From Flavobacteriales bacterium (GTDB taxonomy: Bacteria > Bacteroidota > Bacteroidia > Flavobacteriales_D > Sanyastnellaceae), in contig JADHLY010000017.1 in the NCBI GenBank assembly GCA_016780385.1, forward strand, positions 1-37,688: 37,688 nucleotides of DNA. The letters are read 5' to 3'. A program made the translations under genes and the position numbers. Below the pieces are notes generated by a model. The model searched no databases. It was not told the origin of the DNA and saw only the letters and a list, made by a program, of their open reading frames with translations. Shown here piece by piece: positions 9,325 to 16,224 of this stretch (position 1 is its first letter; every line of letters begins with the position of its first letter).

Positions 9325-9417
9325 TCACTTCTTCTTCTTGTGACGATTCTTGCGGAGACGCTTCTTCTTCTTGTGCACGGCCATCTTATGGCGCTTGCGC
9401 TTCTTTCCACTAGGCAT
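9325..9417 (-). CDS. 30-residue AURKAIP1/COX24-domain basic protein (probable small ribosomal protein)
   Basis: A very short gene reading MPSGKKRKRHK, then MAVHKKKKRLRKNRHKKKK and a TGA stop: 18 of 30 residues are Lys or Arg and 3 are His. The sequence matches the short AURKAIP1/COX24 proteins seen throughout Bacteroidota; this domain occurs in mitochondrial ribosomal protein mS38. Known relatives bind the small ribosomal subunit, so a ribosomal role is likely but inferred. It sits 12 bases after the TPR gene stop and 62 bases before RNase G, on the same strand. At 93 bases it is easily missed by gene finders. Identification is from the distinctive composition and motif order. Confidence 0.85.
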   Translation of the reverse strand: MPSGKKRKRHKMAVHKKKKRLRKNRHKKKK

Positions 9418-9429
9418 GGGAAGGGGGTT

Positions 9430-10050
9430 TTATGAGTTCGTTGAATTCTGTTCGAGGAAGAGGATGCGTTGTTGTACCGCTTCCTCGATGACTGTATCCG
9501 GGGATAGCGGCAAAAACCGCTTGTAACTGGAGAGCGCCAAGCCCGGATTACCCAGGCGCTCATGGCATTGTGCTTGGAAGAACCAAGCATTGTGTGCAGC
9601 GCTGTCCACCACGAGCGCGCGCTCGAAATGGATCAAGGCCTCGGCGGGAGCATCGCCGTCCAGTTCCAGCATGCCGAGCTGAATCAGGGGTTCGGACCGT
9701 TCGGGAGCAAGCTCGATGGCCTGCACAAAGCGTTCTCTTGCTTTGTCGAACTGTCCGGATTGGATGCTGAACCGTCCCAGTTCAATCACAGCATCCACAT
9801 TGGGTGGTTCCGCCTCTGCCAAAGCCTTCAACGCCAAAATACCGGCCATCGGATTGGGGCCGTTCACTTGGTCAATGGCTTCCTGCACGGGATCGATTTC
9901 AATGCCCTCATCCAAGGATGTGGGAATTGTCTCAGCCGTGTAGGCTTCTGGACTTCGGGGAATCACTTGCCAAACCAGCAATGCCAGCACAACGCAGAGC
10001 CCTCCGATCACGAAGGGCAAAATGCGGCTGTTGGACGTTGCGTTTGACAT
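9430..10050 (-). CDS. Inner-membrane-anchored tetratricopeptide-repeat protein
   Basis: A 206-residue protein with one N-terminal membrane anchor (about residues 10-28, ILPFVIGGLCVVLALLVW) and no cleavage motif, then a linker and roughly three TPR units. The repeat pattern shows in GQFDKARERFVQAIELAPE, APAEALIHFERALVVD and NPGLALSSYKRFLPLSPD. The TPR part should face the periplasm and bind proteins; no catalytic motif is visible. It sits between the HU-like gene (16 bases upstream) and the 30-aa basic protein (12 bases downstream), so it is almost surely co-transcribed with them. A similar TPR gene next to HU is common in Flavobacteriia, but its function is not known to me. Confidence 0.85.
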   Translation of the reverse strand: MSNATSNSRILPFVIGGLCVVLALLVWQVIPRSPEAYTAETIPTSLDEGIEIDPVQEAIDQVNGPNPMAGILALKALAEAEPPNVDAVIELGRFSIQSGQFDKARERFVQAIELAPERSEPLIQLGMLELDGDAPAEALIHFERALVVDSAAHNAWFFQAQCHERLGNPGLALSSYKRFLPLSPDTVIEEAVQQRILFLEQNSTNS

Positions 10051-10066
10051 CAGATGGGTTCGTCAA

Positions 10067-10357
10067 TCAGTTTGCGGAGACCTTCGTCTTCACATTCTCC
10101 ATGAAGCTCTTGGCAGGCTTGAAGGAGGGGATATTGTGTGCGGGAATCTCAATGGTCTTGTTCTTGAGAATGTCCCGGCCCGTCTTCTTGGCGCGGCGCT
10201 TGATGACGAAACTGCCGAAACCGCGGAGGTAGACGTTGTGTCCACTTTCCAAAGAATCCCTCACGGATTCCATAAACGCCTCAACTGTCGCCTGTACGTC
10301 CTGGCGCTCAATACCTGTCTTGTCGGAGATGCGGCTCACGAGGTCCGCCTTTGTCAT
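10067..10357 (-). CDS. HU/IHF-family DNA-binding protein
   Basis: A 96-residue nucleoid protein of the bacterial histone-like family. It opens with MTKADLVSRISDKTG and carries the hallmark GFGSF turn, the basic DNA-embracing arm (KRRAKKTGRD) and the closing IPAHNIPSFKPAK. It should act as a dimer that bends and compacts DNA. The ATG at 10357 is chosen because Bacteroidota HU proteins begin MTKAD; a GTG at 10372 would add five residues. It heads the TPR/30-aa protein/RNase G operon and is divergent from mutY. Whether it behaves as HU or IHF cannot be told from sequence. Confidence 0.95.
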   Translation of the reverse strand: MTKADLVSRISDKTGIERQDVQATVEAFMESVRDSLESGHNVYLRGFGSFVIKRRAKKTGRDILKNKTIEIPAHNIPSFKPAKSFMENVKTKVSAN

Positions 10358-10424
10358 CTTGTTGTCAGTCACCTTGCTGGATGATTTGAGATTCAGTGGT
10401 TTGCATTACCACACTTTGGGCGGG

Positions 10425-10432
10425 CAAAAATA
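10425..10432 (-). promoter_or_regulatory. Candidate Bacteroidota -7 promoter element upstream of the HU-like gene
   Basis: On the minus strand the bases read TATTTTTG, an exact match to the Bacteroidota -7 consensus TAnnTTTG, about 68 bases before the HU start. No good -33 TTG is visible at the usual 17-23 base spacing, so this is a tentative call. Confidence 0.35.
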
Positions 10433-10486
10433 GGACAAGGATGGGAGACCTCCTGACACCATCTTGCCATTGATAAAACTTCCCCT

Positions 10487-11539
10487 TTGAGACGCCTCCA
10501 TCCCCTGACCGCCCTTTTGCTGGATTGGTATGACCTAAACGCCCGTCCACTGCCGTGGCGAGAAGACCCGGAGCCTTACGCCACCTGGCTTTCCGAGGTC
10601 ATTCTCCAGCAGACGCGGGTCGATCAGGGCACGGCATACTGGCACCGATTCATGGCGGCATTTCCAACGGTGCAAGACCTCGCTGCCGCTAAAACCGATG
10701 CCGTCATGGCCCTGTGGAAAGGACTTGGATACTACAGCCGCGCCCGAAATCTGCACAAAACCGCCCAAATCATCGCCGAGGAACGGGCGGGACAACTCCC
10801 CCAAAACGCGGCGGATTGGGCCACCCTTCCCGGGATAGGCCCATATACGGCGGCGGCGATTTCCAGCATTTGCTTCGATGAGGCAGTCCCTGTGGTCGAC
10901 GGCAATGTCCAGCGCGTGGTCTCGCGCCTGTTCGACATCGAGGACGCTGTGGACCGAAAAAAGGGAAAGGCGGCAGTAGAAACAGCCTGTCTCGCCCTTA
11001 TCGACGCCCGCGATCCAGGCAAATCGAACCAAGCGTGGATGGAACTGGGCGCCCTGGTCTGCGCGCCCCGGTCGCCCCGCTGCAGCGAATGCCCGGTGGC
11101 GGAGGGCTGTCTGGCCCGGCAGCGTGGTACGGTGTCCGACCGCCCTGTCAAACAACCCAAAAAAGCGCCGCAAGCGGTGGACGTCGTGTTTGCGGTGCAC
11201 TTGCAAACAGGCGCTGAAGGCGCCCAGCAATGGTGGGTGGAGCGCCGGCCAGAAAGCGGCATTTGGTCTCAATTGGAGGCCTTCCCCTGCACCATGGACA
11301 TGCGGCCGAAGGGCGCCGAAAAGGCGCCGGATACTGCCTCCGAAAGTCCCGAACGGTTCGGCCCTGTGGCCCACATTCTGACCCACCGCAAAATGACCGC
11401 CTGGTTCGAGGTGGTCGCCTCTCCTGCGCCACCGTGCGATGGCGGCCGCTGGGTGGATGTGAAGGAGGGCACAGCAAATTGGCCACGCCTCATAGACAAG
11501 GTGTTGCCGGCGCTGCGTGATTGGATTGGGAAAAAATGA
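10487..11539 (+). CDS. mutY: A/G-specific adenine glycosylase MutY
   Basis: A 350-residue base-excision repair glycosylase that removes A opposite 8-oxoguanine. Visible features are the catalytic Glu in LSEVILQQTRV, the helix-hairpin-helix LPGIGPYTAAAI, catalytic Asp in VVDGNVQRVVSRL, and the iron-sulphur cluster ligands with spacing C-x6-C-x2-C-x5-C (CAPRSPRCSECPVAEGC). The C-terminal Nudix-like domain, which reads 8-oxoG, is present. No ATG occurs near the N terminus; the TTG at 10487 gives a protein that aligns with the family start (LLLDWYDLNARPLPWR), so TTG initiation is proposed. It is divergent from the HU-like gene, and ssb follows after 47 bases. Confidence 0.96.
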   Translation: MRRLHPLTALLLDWYDLNARPLPWREDPEPYATWLSEVILQQTRVDQGTAYWHRFMAAFPTVQDLAAAKTDAVMALWKGLGYYSRARNLHKTAQIIAEERAGQLPQNAADWATLPGIGPYTAAAISSICFDEAVPVVDGNVQRVVSRLFDIEDAVDRKKGKAAVETACLALIDARDPGKSNQAWMELGALVCAPRSPRCSECPVAEGCLARQRGTVSDRPVKQPKKAPQAVDVVFAVHLQTGAEGAQQWWVERRPESGIWSQLEAFPCTMDMRPKGAEKAPDTASESPERFGPVAHILTHRKMTAWFEVVASPAPPCDGGRWVDVKEGTANWPRLIDKVLPALRDWIGKK

Positions 11540-11586
11540 GGATTTAGGAAATCGCCACTCGCAGCCACTTCGGTACTTTGCAGTCG

Positions 11587-12006
11587 ATGCCCGGATTAAA
11601 CAAAGTCATGCTCATTGGCCACCTCGGCAAGGCCCCTGCCTTGCGGTGGCTCGAAAGTGGGCAGGCCATGTGCAAGTTGTCTTTGGCCACCTCTGAGCGT
11701 TACAAAGACAAGGCGGGCCATCCTCACGAGCGCACCGAATGGCACCAAGTGGTGCTTTGGAGGGAGCTGGCGGAATTGGCCGACCAATACCTGACCAAGG
11801 GCCAGAAGGTGTACATCGAAGGCCGCTTGCGCACACGGACCTGGCAGGACGCCCAGGGCACTGAGCACCGGTCGACCGAAATTGTCGCCGATCGCATGGA
11901 AATGCTGTCCCCTCGCGGGTTTTCAGAGGCCGACACCACCCGTGACGCGCCGGCCGAGAAAAGTCCGGGTCCCATCCCCATGGACACATCTTCCCTGCCC
12001 TTCTGA
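11587..12006 (+). CDS. ssb: Single-stranded DNA-binding protein
   Basis: A 139-residue SSB with one OB fold (about residues 1-105): NKVMLIGHLGKAPALRW, the TEWHQVVLW core strand and KGQKVYIEGRLRTRTW. It coats ssDNA in replication and repair. The short C-terminal linker ends in MDTSSLPF; the usual partner-binding tip is several acidic residues followed by a Pro-Phe, so here the Leu-Pro-Phe end is kept but only one Asp precedes it. The ATG at 11587 gives the family start; a TTG nine bases upstream is less likely. The gene stops 2 bases before gldE, in the mutY-ssb-gldE order known from gliding Bacteroidota. Confidence 0.93.
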   Translation: MPGLNKVMLIGHLGKAPALRWLESGQAMCKLSLATSERYKDKAGHPHERTEWHQVVLWRELAELADQYLTKGQKVYIEGRLRTRTWQDAQGTEHRSTEIVADRMEMLSPRGFSEADTTRDAPAEKSPGPIPMDTSSLPF

Positions 12007-12008
12007 CC

Positions 12009-13916
12009 ATGACTGACCTCATGGGCATCCACCTCTGGATTGCGGCGGTGAGTTCTCTGCTCCTACTGCTGGCCAGTGCCTTCATCTCAGGCAGTGAAAT
12101 CGCTTTCTTTTCGCTGGACCCTCAGGACAGGCAGACTTTGGAAGAGGCCGAAGACCAACCTTCCAAGCTGGTGCTTCAGTTGCTCAACTCACCTGACACC
12201 GAGCGGGGTGCCCGGCAGTTGCTGGCGACCATTTTGGTCCTCAACAACACGGTTAACATCCTCATCATTCTGCTTTCGACGGTGCTCATGCAGCACTGGT
12301 TGACGGCCCTGCCCCCACTTGTGGGCACCATCCTGCACGTATTCGGGGTGACCTTTTTGATCGTACTGTTCGGCGAAGTATTGCCCAAAGTCTACGCCAA
12401 CCGCAATCCCCTCACCTTGGCCCGACGGATGGCCCGCACACTCTCGTGGTCCAAGGGCATACTGCGGCCCGTATGGCAACCGCTCAATGCCATGGCCACC
12501 TGGCTCGCCCCCCGCGCGGATGCCGCACCTGAACTTTCGGTAGAGGACCTGGAGCACGCCGTGAATGTGACGGACTCCGAAGAGCGATCGGAGGAGGAGA
12601 ACCGCATCCTCAGCGGCATTGTCAATTTTGGTTCCAAGGATGTCAAACAAATCATGCGGCCGCGCACCGACGTGACCTCCTTTGCGCACGACCTCGCCTG
12701 GCCCGAGCTCAAGAGCGCGATGGCCGAATCCGGTTTCAGCAGGGTTCCGATTTACGAAGACGGCCTGGACAACATCAAAGGCATCCTGTATGCCAAGGAC
12801 CTGTTGGCCCACCGCAATGCCGAAACGTTTGATTGGAACTCCCTGCTTCGCCCCCCCTTCTTCGTTCCGGAAAATCGGATGATCGACGACCTGCTGCGGG
12901 ACTTCCAAGCCATGAAGGTCCACCTCGCTGTGGTCGTCGACGAATACGGCGGCACCAGTGGCATCATCACCCTTGAGGATGTCATTGAGGAAATCGTGGG
13001 CGACATCTCGGATGAATTTGACGATGAGGACGTGCTGTACTCCCGCATCGATGAGCGCACCGTGGTCTTCCAGGGCAAGACCGCCCTTGTGGATGCCTAC
13101 CGGATTCTGGACATCGACGGGTCGGCATTTGAAGCCGCCAAAGGAGAGAGCGACACCCTCGGCGGATTTGTAGTCGAACAATTGGCCCGCCTTCCCAAAC
13201 CTGGCGAGTCTCTGATGTTTGAAGGGATACAATTGGTGGCCGAAGCCGCTGACCGCAGGAGGGTGCTGCAGGTCAAAGTCACCCTTGCCGCGGACAATGA
13301 GGCCACCCCACCACCAGGTCCACCTTCCCAAAAACGCCGACCAGACGGACTCGGCACATGGGCCCTCATCTTGGCCGCTGCGCTCACGCTGGGAACGGGG
13401 TGCCGCGATGCCGAACCGGTGCCGCGGCCACCTGGCTATTTCCGCATTGCCCTGCACGACACCACCTTCCGCCAAGTCGAATTGCCTTGCCCGATGACTG
13501 TGGGGGTTTCGCGCGCTGCAGTGTTGGAACCCATCCGAGACTTTGCACCGGACAGCTGCTGGTTCAACCTTGCCTACCCCCAATACAAAGCGCGGATCCA
13601 TTGCACCTACGCGGGCGGGGTCAACCTCGCTCCCGTCGTGGAAGACGCCTTCAAACTGGCCTACGAGCACGAAATCAAAGCGGACGCCATCGAAGTGCGC
13701 CGCAGGGATTACGAGGCGGGGGGAACCGCCATCACGTGGCGAATTGCGGGCAATGCAGCGAGCCCTTTGCAATTCCTGAGTACCAATGGCTCCGATCAAT
13801 TCTTGCGCGGCGCATTGTACTTCGAAGTCCGTCCCAATGGCGATTCACTGCAGCCCGTAGTCGCCCGCTTGGATGCCGACATCGAATACCTCATGGCAAA
13901 CCTGACGTGGCAGTGA
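12009..13916 (+). CDS. gldE: GldE-GldD fusion: CNNM/CorC membrane protein joined to gliding-motility lipoprotein GldD
   Basis: A single 635-residue frame containing two proteins normally encoded by adjacent genes. Residues 1-200 are a DUF21/CNNM membrane domain, about 210-340 a CBS pair ending in VVDEYGGTSGI and EEIVGDISDE, and 350-425 a CorC_HlyC domain: together GldE. After a proline-rich linker and QKRR comes a hydrophobic stretch (449-464) ending LGTGC (Cys465), then a full GldD domain with FNLAYPQYKARIHCTY, YEHEIKADAI, GNAASPLQF and a terminal TW. GldD and GldE are required for gliding and type IX secretion in Flavobacterium johnsoniae. No in-frame ATG or plausible GTG/TTG sits just before the hydrophobic stretch. 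The stop overlaps the coaX GTG start. A sequencing indel cannot be fully excluded. Confidence 0.9.
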   Translation: MTDLMGIHLWIAAVSSLLLLLASAFISGSEIAFFSLDPQDRQTLEEAEDQPSKLVLQLLNSPDTERGARQLLATILVLNNTVNILIILLSTVLMQHWLTALPPLVGTILHVFGVTFLIVLFGEVLPKVYANRNPLTLARRMARTLSWSKGILRPVWQPLNAMATWLAPRADAAPELSVEDLEHAVNVTDSEERSEEENRILSGIVNFGSKDVKQIMRPRTDVTSFAHDLAWPELKSAMAESGFSRVPIYEDGLDNIKGILYAKDLLAHRNAETFDWNSLLRPPFFVPENRMIDDLLRDFQAMKVHLAVVVDEYGGTSGIITLEDVIEEIVGDISDEFDDEDVLYSRIDERTVVFQGKTALVDAYRILDIDGSAFEAAKGESDTLGGFVVEQLARLPKPGESLMFEGIQLVAEAADRRRVLQVKVTLAADNEATPPPGPPSQKRRPDGLGTWALILAAALTLGTGCRDAEPVPRPPGYFRIALHDTTFRQVELPCPMTVGVSRAAVLEPIRDFAPDSCWFNLAYPQYKARIHCTYAGGVNLAPVVEDAFKLAYEHEIKADAIEVRRRDYEAGGTAITWRIAGNAASPLQFLSTNGSDQFLRGALYFEVRPNGDSLQPVVARLDADIEYLMANLTWQ

Positions 13917-14704
13917 AGCTCGTATTGGACCCAGGGGGAACTCGGCTCAAATTTGGAACGGTCCGCAACGGACGGCTCGAGACGGTGCACAGCGTGGAGT
14001 GGTCGGGATTGCAATCCGGTGCCTTTGAACCCGCAGCGGTGGTCCAAGAAAACGAGAACACAGCCTCCTCAGGTGCCCTTGAGGTCCACGTGCTCAACCG
14101 TCCCGCACCTCCCGCCGCGGGCGAAGAATGGCTCCAAGTTTTTTGTCGGGACTGGGGCGAACCCGAAGCCTTGTGCACCGTGATTGACCCCTTGCGCAAT
14201 CCGGGATTCGACATTGCCTACACCTCGGGGCACCCTGGCAGTGACCGCATAGCCGCCGCAGTGGCTTGCCAGCGCAAAGACCCAGGAGGGAGCTTCATCA
14301 TCGTGGACGCCGGCACCTGCATTACGGTCGACCTCTTGTCGCCAGGGTCATGGCGAGGCGGCGCCATCATGCCCGGACTCCAAATGCAAGCCGCCGCCAT
14401 GAAGCAAGCAGGCCTGCCCGTGCTTCAACCGGACGACCAGCACCATTGGCCCTTCACTGAAGGCCCAGAAGGTGCACTTGGCCGCAACACTTTGGATGCC
14501 ATTGCTGCTGGCATACCATGGGCCACCCGGAAAGGCGTTGAAGCCATTGCCCACGCCTACAAGAACATAGACCCCTGCGCACAGCTGGTATTGACTGGCG
14601 GTGATGCCCATCATTTTGATGGTGTAGGGGGATGGCAGACTTTCGCAATCCCAAACCTGGTTCTCCAGGGATGCGCCATGCTGCTGAACGAGCACACCAC
14701 ATGA
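13913..14704 (+). CDS. coaX: Type III pantothenate kinase
   Basis: A 263-residue ASKHA-fold kinase for the first step of coenzyme A synthesis. Catalytic acidic residues lie in the N-terminal LDPGGTRLKFG (family DxGNT, with Gly replacing the Asn), in GSDRIAAAVA and in DAGTCITVD; the GGAIMPGLQMQ motif is present and VLTGGDA is the C-terminal phosphate motif. The GTG at 13913 is chosen because the first beta strand begins there; it overlaps the stop of gldE-gldD (GTGA), pointing to translational coupling. The frame is open far upstream but that extension overlaps gldD and does not resemble CoaX. The stop overlaps the start of the next gene as ATGA. Confidence 0.93.
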   Translation: MKLVLDPGGTRLKFGTVRNGRLETVHSVEWSGLQSGAFEPAAVVQENENTASSGALEVHVLNRPAPPAAGEEWLQVFCRDWGEPEALCTVIDPLRNPGFDIAYTSGHPGSDRIAAAVACQRKDPGGSFIIVDAGTCITVDLLSPGSWRGGAIMPGLQMQAAAMKQAGLPVLQPDDQHHWPFTEGPEGALGRNTLDAIAAGIPWATRKGVEAIAHAYKNIDPCAQLVLTGGDAHHFDGVGGWQTFAIPNLVLQGCAMLLNEHTT

Positions 14705-16116
14705 CCATACCGTCTTCTATACGTATTCTGTCACTCGGCGCCGTCTTGACCGCATTGTTCGGCCTGTTGGACGCCGTGCAAGGCCAGTCTACCTACTCGC
14801 CTTATTCGCGGTTCGGACTGGGCAAACTTCACTCTGGTGCAGGCGCTGCGCAGATGGGCATGGGCCAAATGGGGGCGGCATGGACGGACCGCAGCCATTT
14901 GAATACCATCAACCCCGCTGCCGCAGCCTTTCTGACCCGCACCACGTTTGCAGGTGGATTCGATGTGAGGACGGAGCGGATCATGGAGGGCGATTCTGCC
15001 ACGCAAGGCGAACTCGGCGGCCTTACACAAATCGCCTTCGCCATGAAGCGTGCAGGCGGAAAATCCGCCATCACCTTCGGCCTTCAGCCCCGCAGCCAAG
15101 CGGGATACGATGTCTCTCAGGTCCTCGTGGACCCGGTTGCTGACAACTATGAAATTCGCTATTCCGGAACCGGCGGATTGTCCCAAGCCTACATCGGATA
15201 CGCACGCCGGTGGGAGGGATACACGTGGCGGAAGTTCACGGATGGTGACGGCACTGTGACCGACAGCTCGAGGATCATCACCAGCGGGACCGCCTTTGGC
15301 GCGCGGTTTGATCAGGTGTTTGGCAGCATGGTGCGGTCCCGGAACATCGATGTCGCCAATCCCATCTATGTGGACACCCGGGTGCAAACCGATGAAACCC
15401 ATCGGAGCGCTGGCGTCACCTTGGGCTTGGTCCGTGAGCAGTTGATCTCGGCCAAATTTGACAAGGACAAGAAGCTCGTTTCCAGCGCGCTCCTGCGCAT
15501 TGGTGGTGTGGCTCAACTCGGGCGTCAACACACAGTGGACCGGATGACGCGTTGGGCCTCTTGGCAAACCCTCTCAACCGGCCCAATTGAAGTGGACTCA
15601 GTCCATGCAACAGAAGAGCTATACTCGCTCGGGTTGCCGCTCTCACTCTCGTTGGGCGCAGAATTGGAGTACAACAGCCGCGCTGGGGCGCGCTGGCGCA
15701 TTGGGACAGAATGGCGCAACACCCGCTGGAGCAACTTGCCGACGGACATGCTCGACCCCGGAGTAAGTTGGGCGGATGATGCCGGCTTCTCGGCCGGCGC
15801 TTCTCTCACCCCTCGGGGGCTGGACAATGCCCGCAATGGTATCGAACGCGCCACATACAGCGTGGGATACAGCACACAGAGCGGTTATGTCCTCATTGAT
15901 GCCGGTCCTGTAGCGTCATCGGTATGGAGCTTGGGTTGGTCCCAGCCCATGTTGGGTTCGCGCTCAGGCTCCAGCATCAACCTCGCCCTGACCTGGCAAA
16001 ACACCTCGACAGGCTCCGATGCGTTGTTGACCGAAAAAGGCTTCGGGGCCATGGTGGGACTCACCCTCCACCCGTTCTTCAAAAACCAGTGGCTCGTACC
16101 ACGTAAATACGATTGA
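14701..16116 (+). CDS. Outer-membrane beta-barrel protein (FadL/PorV-like fold, function unknown)
   Basis: A 471-residue exported protein. A signal peptide occupies roughly residues 1-29 (hydrophobic SLGAVLTALFGLL, probable cleavage after VQGQ), followed by STYSPYSRFGLGKL and INPAAAAF, a pattern typical of conserved Bacteroidota outer-membrane proteins. The remainder shows alternating polar/hydrophobic strands ending in an aromatic strand, consistent with a barrel. The ATG at 14701 overlaps the coaX stop. No substrate can be named. Its place beside coaX and upstream of TPR and LptC-like genes matches the envelope-biogenesis order of Flavobacteriia. Confidence 0.8.
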   Translation: MTIPSSIRILSLGAVLTALFGLLDAVQGQSTYSPYSRFGLGKLHSGAGAAQMGMGQMGAAWTDRSHLNTINPAAAAFLTRTTFAGGFDVRTERIMEGDSATQGELGGLTQIAFAMKRAGGKSAITFGLQPRSQAGYDVSQVLVDPVADNYEIRYSGTGGLSQAYIGYARRWEGYTWRKFTDGDGTVTDSSRIITSGTAFGARFDQVFGSMVRSRNIDVANPIYVDTRVQTDETHRSAGVTLGLVREQLISAKFDKDKKLVSSALLRIGGVAQLGRQHTVDRMTRWASWQTLSTGPIEVDSVHATEELYSLGLPLSLSLGAELEYNSRAGARWRIGTEWRNTRWSNLPTDMLDPGVSWADDAGFSAGASLTPRGLDNARNGIERATYSVGYSTQSGYVLIDAGPVASSVWSLGWSQPMLGSRSGSSINLALTWQNTSTGSDALLTEKGFGAMVGLTLHPFFKNQWLVPRKYD

Positions 16117-16129
16117 GGACGCCGACGGA

Positions 16130-16157
16130 TTTGCATCCTTGAGTTCCGCTATTTTAG
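16130..16157 (+). promoter_or_regulatory. Candidate Bacteroidota promoter upstream of the TPR gene
   Basis: TTTG at 16130-16133 and TATTTTAG at 16150-16157 resemble -33 (TTG) and -7 (TAnnTTTG) elements with 16 bases between them, one short of the usual range and with one mismatch in the -7. They sit about 70 bases before the ATG at 16225, in the only sizeable gap (108 bases) of this gene run, so an internal promoter here would make sense. Confidence 0.35.
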
Positions 16158-16224
16158 CCGGCCCAGAGCGAGCCAAGTGGTTTTGGCCCGGTCCTTGATT
16201 GTACAGACCGAATAAGTTGATCAG

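Noticed and set aside
12189-13799. A 536-codon open frame on the minus strand opposite gldE-gldD
   Set aside because: It is antisense to a gene with firm domain matches, shows no recognisable motif and is rich in Gly, His and Arg as expected for a GC-rich shadow frame.
13358-13912. A long upstream extension of coaX in its own frame
   Set aside because: It overlaps the GldD coding region and does not look like CoaX; the GTG at 13913 gives the family start.
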